This document shows positions 4,973 to 7,177 of a DNA stretch of 7,177 bases, one piece after another; the stretch's first letter is position 1, and the number at the start of each line of letters is the position of its first letter. Source of the stretch: Aquincola sp. Lineage in GTDB: Bacteria; Pseudomonadota; Gammaproteobacteria; Burkholderiales; Burkholderiaceae_C. The position numbers were made by a program, and so were the translations under genes. Location: NCBI GenBank assembly GCA_029884035.1, contig JAOUIM010000183.1, positions 1 to 7,177 of the forward strand, read 5' to 3'. The notes below the pieces were generated by a model that had not been told where the DNA came from, did not search any database, and worked only from the letters and a program-made list of their open reading frames with translations.

Positions 4973-5857
4973 TCAGTCGTGCAGCCGCTGTTGCATCAGC
5001 CGTCGCACCAGATCGAGCGCCGGCGACTCGGTGCGCCGCGCCAGCGTCACCAGGCCGAAGCGCGCGGTGGCGTCGAGCGGCGGCGCGAGCTTCAGCTCCG
5101 CCAGGTCCGGTGCCGCGGCGCGCACGGCCAGCAGTACGGCGTCGGTCGTGCGCGCGAGCTCGATCAGGCTCGACAGCTCGTCGCAGCGCAGCGTGACACA
5201 GGACTGCGGATGCGCCTGCGGGCCATAGCGCTCGACCAGCAGGCGCGCGACCTCGTCGGACAGCGGCGTCGAGGCGATCGGGTGCGCGCGCAGCGCGTCG
5301 AAGCCCAGCGTGCCGCGCCGTCGCGCCAGCGGATGGCCGCGCCGCACCATGAACGCGCCGCGCATCTCGTGCACGAATTCGGCGCGCAGGTCGGGTGCGG
5401 GTTTCAATGAACGTGCATCGACCACCAGGCCGTCCAGCGCCTTGGCGCGCAAGGACTGGACCAGCAGCTCGGTGCCGCTGCGTGTGATTTCCAGACGCAG
5501 GCGGCCGTGGTCGGCGCACACCTTCTGCAGCAGCGCCGTCATCAGCATCGCGCCCGGACCCGAGCCCATCCCGATGCGCAGCGTTCCCGCGCCATGCGCC
5601 TTGATGCGCTGGCCGCGCGCACGCAGCTCGTCGGCGTCGAACACGATCTGGCGCGCGCGCTCGAGCGCGTCGCGGCCGTGCACGGTGAGCTCGACACGGC
5701 GCCCGATGCGGTCGACCAGGGGCAGCGACAGCTCGTCTTCGAGCGCGCGGATGCTGCGGCTCAGTGCTGGCTGGCTGACATGCGCGGCCAGCGCGGCCTT
5801 GCTGAACGAGGCCTGGTCGGCCAGCGCGATCAGGTGGCGCAGTTGGACGAGGGTCAT
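4973..5857 (-). CDS. LysR-family transcriptional regulator
   Basis: This 294-residue regulator has the classic LysR layout. The amino-terminal winged helix-turn-helix lies at about residues 3-62 (LVQLRHLIALADQASFSKAA, then AHVSQPALSRSIRALEDEL). A linker helix covers about 63-88, and an effector-binding domain with periplasmic-binding-protein fold starts near GTLRIGMGSGPG (91-102). The ATG at 5857 was chosen because it begins the conserved MTLVQLRHL and has GAGG 7 bases upstream; the frame is open to 5926 but the extra 23 residues are unlike the family. It is divergent from the solute-binding protein gene (134-bp spacer), the usual sign that it regulates that gene and itself. Its own 3' end abuts the lrp remnant. 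The co-inducer is unknown. Confidence 0.93.
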   Translation of the reverse strand: MTLVQLRHLIALADQASFSKAALAAHVSQPALSRSIRALEDELSLPLVDRIGRRVELTVHGRDALERARQIVFDADELRARGQRIKAHGAGTLRIGMGSGPGAMLMTALLQKVCADHGRLRLEITRSGTELLVQSLRAKALDGLVVDARSLKPAPDLRAEFVHEMRGAFMVRRGHPLARRRGTLGFDALRAHPIASTPLSDEVARLLVERYGPQAHPQSCVTLRCDELSSLIELARTTDAVLLAVRAAAPDLAELKLAPPLDATARFGLVTLARRTESPALDLVRRLMQQRLHD

Positions 5858-5991
5858 CGGCGGGCCTCGCGAATCTTGGGAATCTTGGCAAAGGATGCAG
5901 TGACCGCATGCTAATTCAACAAACAATGCATTGGACGTTGGGTTTTGCGATGCCTACATTGCGCCCACACCACCCTCGCACTGGAGCTGCC
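5858..5991. promoter_or_regulatory. lysR/solute-binding-protein divergent control region
   Basis: The plus-strand promoter candidate is TTGGAC (5931-5936), an 18-bp spacer and TACATT (5955-5960), giving a start near 5967. ATGC-N7-GCAT (5895-5909) is a palindromic LysR-type T-N11-A box centred at about -65 from that start. CAATGCATTG (5924-5933), a 10-bp palindrome, overlaps the -35 box and could be the activation site. This geometry is what LysR-type activators usually use. The boxes are seen; the start point and binding are inferred. Confidence 0.55.
5871..5888. repeat. Tandem 9-bp repeat in the lysR leader
   Basis: GAATCTTGG occurs twice back to back (5871-5879 and 5880-5888), between the lysR ribosome site and the T-N11-A box. 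Function is unknown; it may be a simple slippage duplication. Confidence 0.75.
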
Positions 5992-6975
5992 ATGACCTTC
6001 GCCGCCCCCCGCCGCGCCGCCTTGTTCGCCAGCCTCGCGCTTGCCGCCGGCCTCGCCGCAGCGCAGGCGTTTCCGAACAAGCCCGTCAACCTGATGGTCC
6101 CCTACCCGGCGGGCGGCCCATCGGACGCGATCGCGCGCATCTTCTTCAACCCGCTGGGCAAGGAACTCGGCCAGCAGGTGCTGGTCGAGAACCTGGGCGG
6201 CGTCAGCGGCGCGCTCGCGGCGCAGAAGGTGCTGGCTGCACCGGCCGACGGCTACTACATCTTCCAGGGCTCGCCCAACGAAGTGATCCTGTCGCCGCTG
6301 GCCAATGCCGCGGTGAAGCTGAAGACGGAGGACTTCCGCCTGGTGCATCCGGTGGCCGATGCGGTGATGGTGTTCGTGACACGAAAGGATCTGCCCGTCA
6401 ACAGCGTCGACGAGTTGATCGCGCTGGCGCGCAAGTCGGCCGACAAGCCACTGACCTACGGCAGCGTGGGCGTCGGCTCGCTCTACCACCTGATCCTCGA
6501 GAACGTGCAGGCGCAGACCGGCGTCAAGCTGGCGCATGTGCCATACAAGGGCAACGCGCCGTTGTTGCAGGACATCGGCGGCGGCCAGGTCGACTTCGCG
6601 GTGCTGGTGTACAGCGCCGCGATGGGTGCGCTGGCCGAGCAGGGGCGGCTGAAGGTGATCGGCCAGCTCGGCGCGCAGCGCTCGGAGCTGCTGAAGAACG
6701 TGCCGGCCGCGAGCGAAGGCCAGGCGCTGAAGAACTTCTCGTACAAGATCTGGACCGGTTTCATGGTGCCCAAGAGCACGCCCGAGGACGTCGTCACCCG
6801 CCTGCATGCCGCGATCGGCAAGACGCTGCAGGACCCGGCAGTACGGTCGCAACTCGCGGCCCAGACCCAGGTCGCGTCGGCACCGATGACGCTGGCCGAG
6901 TCGGCGAAGTTCTTCGAGGCAGAGACGGCGCGCTACCGGGCGATTGCAAAGCAGATCAACCTGCAGCCGCAGTGA
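5992..6975 (+). CDS. Tripartite tricarboxylate transporter-type (Bug/TctC) solute-binding protein
   Basis: This is a 327-residue periplasmic receptor of the Bug family, which is greatly expanded in Burkholderiales and binds carboxylates, amino acids or other small acids for TctAB-type carriers or signalling. A signal peptide spans residues 1-26 (Arg7-Arg8, Ala/Leu core, cleavage likely after AAAQA). The mature start FPNKPVNLMVPYPAGGPSD contains the ligand-loop signature (about 35-49). The second signature, HVPYKGNAPLLQDIGGGQVD, is at 182-201. The ATG at 5992 has GGAG 5 bases upstream; the frame is open to 5908 but that would bury the signal peptide. No tctA or tctB gene is near, so it may use a membrane pair encoded elsewhere. 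It is followed after 13 bp by an amidohydrolase, suggesting the ligand or its parent is that enzyme's substrate. Confidence 0.93.
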   Translation: MTFAAPRRAALFASLALAAGLAAAQAFPNKPVNLMVPYPAGGPSDAIARIFFNPLGKELGQQVLVENLGGVSGALAAQKVLAAPADGYYIFQGSPNEVILSPLANAAVKLKTEDFRLVHPVADAVMVFVTRKDLPVNSVDELIALARKSADKPLTYGSVGVGSLYHLILENVQAQTGVKLAHVPYKGNAPLLQDIGGGQVDFAVLVYSAAMGALAEQGRLKVIGQLGAQRSELLKNVPAASEGQALKNFSYKIWTGFMVPKSTPEDVVTRLHAAIGKTLQDPAVRSQLAAQTQVASAPMTLAESAKFFEAETARYRAIAKQINLQPQ

Positions 6976-6988
6976 ACAGACCGCGGTC

Positions 6989-7177
6989 GTGACCTACTTG
7001 CGCGACGCACTGGAAGCCCGGGCTGGCGAATTCATCCGCCTGCGCCGCGACATCCACCGCCACCCGGAGCTGGCCTTCGAGGAGCACCGCACCGCCGCGC
7101 TGGTGGCCGACAAGCTCCAAGCCTGGGGCTATGCGGTCGAGCGCGACATCGGGGGCACCGGCGTAGTCGGCACGCTG
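6989..7177 (+). CDS. M20-family amidohydrolase/peptidase, N-terminal part (runs off the window)
   Basis: The first 63 residues of a metal-dependent hydrolase of the M20 family (hippurate hydrolase, N-acyl amino acid amidohydrolase and relatives) are visible. The family signature LRRDIHRHPELAFEEHRT lies at 18-34, followed by a helix and GGTGVVGTL, where the first catalytic strand begins. The metal-binding residues lie beyond the edge. GTG at 6989 gives a normal-length amino terminus and is the only suitable start seen; the ribosome site is poor, which fits translational coupling to the binding-protein gene ending 13 bp upstream. The enzyme probably removes an acyl or aryl group from an amide taken up with the help of the neighbouring receptor. 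The substrate is unknown. Confidence 0.85.
   Translation, partial: MTYLRDALEARAGEFIRLRRDIHRHPELAFEEHRTAALVADKLQAWGYAVERDIGGTGVVGTL

Noticed and set aside
3999..5228. Plus-strand open frame of 409 codons spanning several genes
   Set aside because: It runs antisense through cytochrome b561, the thiolase fragment and lysR. Only the part at 4785-4927 has meaning, as the lrp remnant.
4806..5909. Minus-strand open frame of 367 codons overlapping lysR
   Set aside because: Out-of-frame shadow of the LysR gene with Arg/Ala-rich composition.
5858..5926. Upstream start for LysR adding 23 residues
   Set aside because: The extension is Cys-rich, unlike LysR amino termini, and would cover the T-N11-A box; ATG at 5857 has GAGG at good spacing.
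5908..5991. Upstream start for the Bug protein adding 28 residues
   Set aside because: It would place residues before a complete signal peptide and overlap the predicted promoter; ATG at 5992 has a proper ribosome site.
5911..6852. Minus-strand open frame of 313 codons opposite the solute-binding protein
   Set aside because: Antisense shadow; His/Gln/Arg-rich with no recognisable domain, while the plus strand has a signal peptide and Bug signatures.
1..7177. CRISPR array, phage, toxin-antitoxin or insertion-sequence genes
   Set aside because: No regularly spaced repeats, transposase, integrase or toxin-like small gene pairs were seen; the rearranged 4422-4972 block has no terminal inverted repeats that I could find.

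Overview
This window looks like a chromosomal segment of a high-GC betaproteobacterium, most likely a member of the Burkholderiales. The evidence is the strong G/C bias at third codon positions, a Bug/TctC-type periplasmic solute-binding protein divergent from a LysR regulator, and the overall style of the protein families. The assignment is by recognition only; no search was run.

Region by region. (a) 1-109 is the end of an upstream unit, carrying a perfect 15-bp inverted repeat (48-62/69-83) and a GC-rich tail. (b) 110-1833 holds two overlapping permease genes of a CUT1 sugar or glycerol-phosphate type ABC importer; the binding protein and ATPase are not in view. (c) 2022-3244 has a small exported Met/His-rich protein (+), an ECF sigma factor (-) that meets it tail to tail with no spacer, and a divergent 70-residue zinc-finger anti-sigma-like protein (+). 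An Lrp/AsnC regulator (3249-3680, +) follows 4 bp later. (d) 3714-4283 (-) is a cytochrome b561-type membrane protein. (e) 4422-4972 is a scar of two broken genes: the C-terminal third of a thiolase (-) joined directly to a decayed 3' end of a second Lrp/AsnC gene (+). (f) 4973-7177 is a LysR regulator (-) divergent from a Bug-type solute-binding protein (+), followed by the start of an M20-family amidohydrolase that runs off the window.

How the parts may work together. The two permeases form one membrane channel fed by components encoded upstream. The sigma, zinc-finger partner, exported Met-rich protein and cytochrome b561 could form an envelope redox or metal stress module, but this is inference from neighbourhood and composition. 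The LysR regulator probably controls the binding protein and hydrolase operon; a T-N11-A palindrome centred about 65 bp before a predicted transcription start fits this.

The observations most worth checking are the unlisted lrp remnant and its junction with the thiolase fragment, the Met/His-rich exported protein beside the sigma/anti-sigma pair, and the palindromic element at the left edge. No tRNA, rRNA, CRISPR array, transposase or phage gene was seen.
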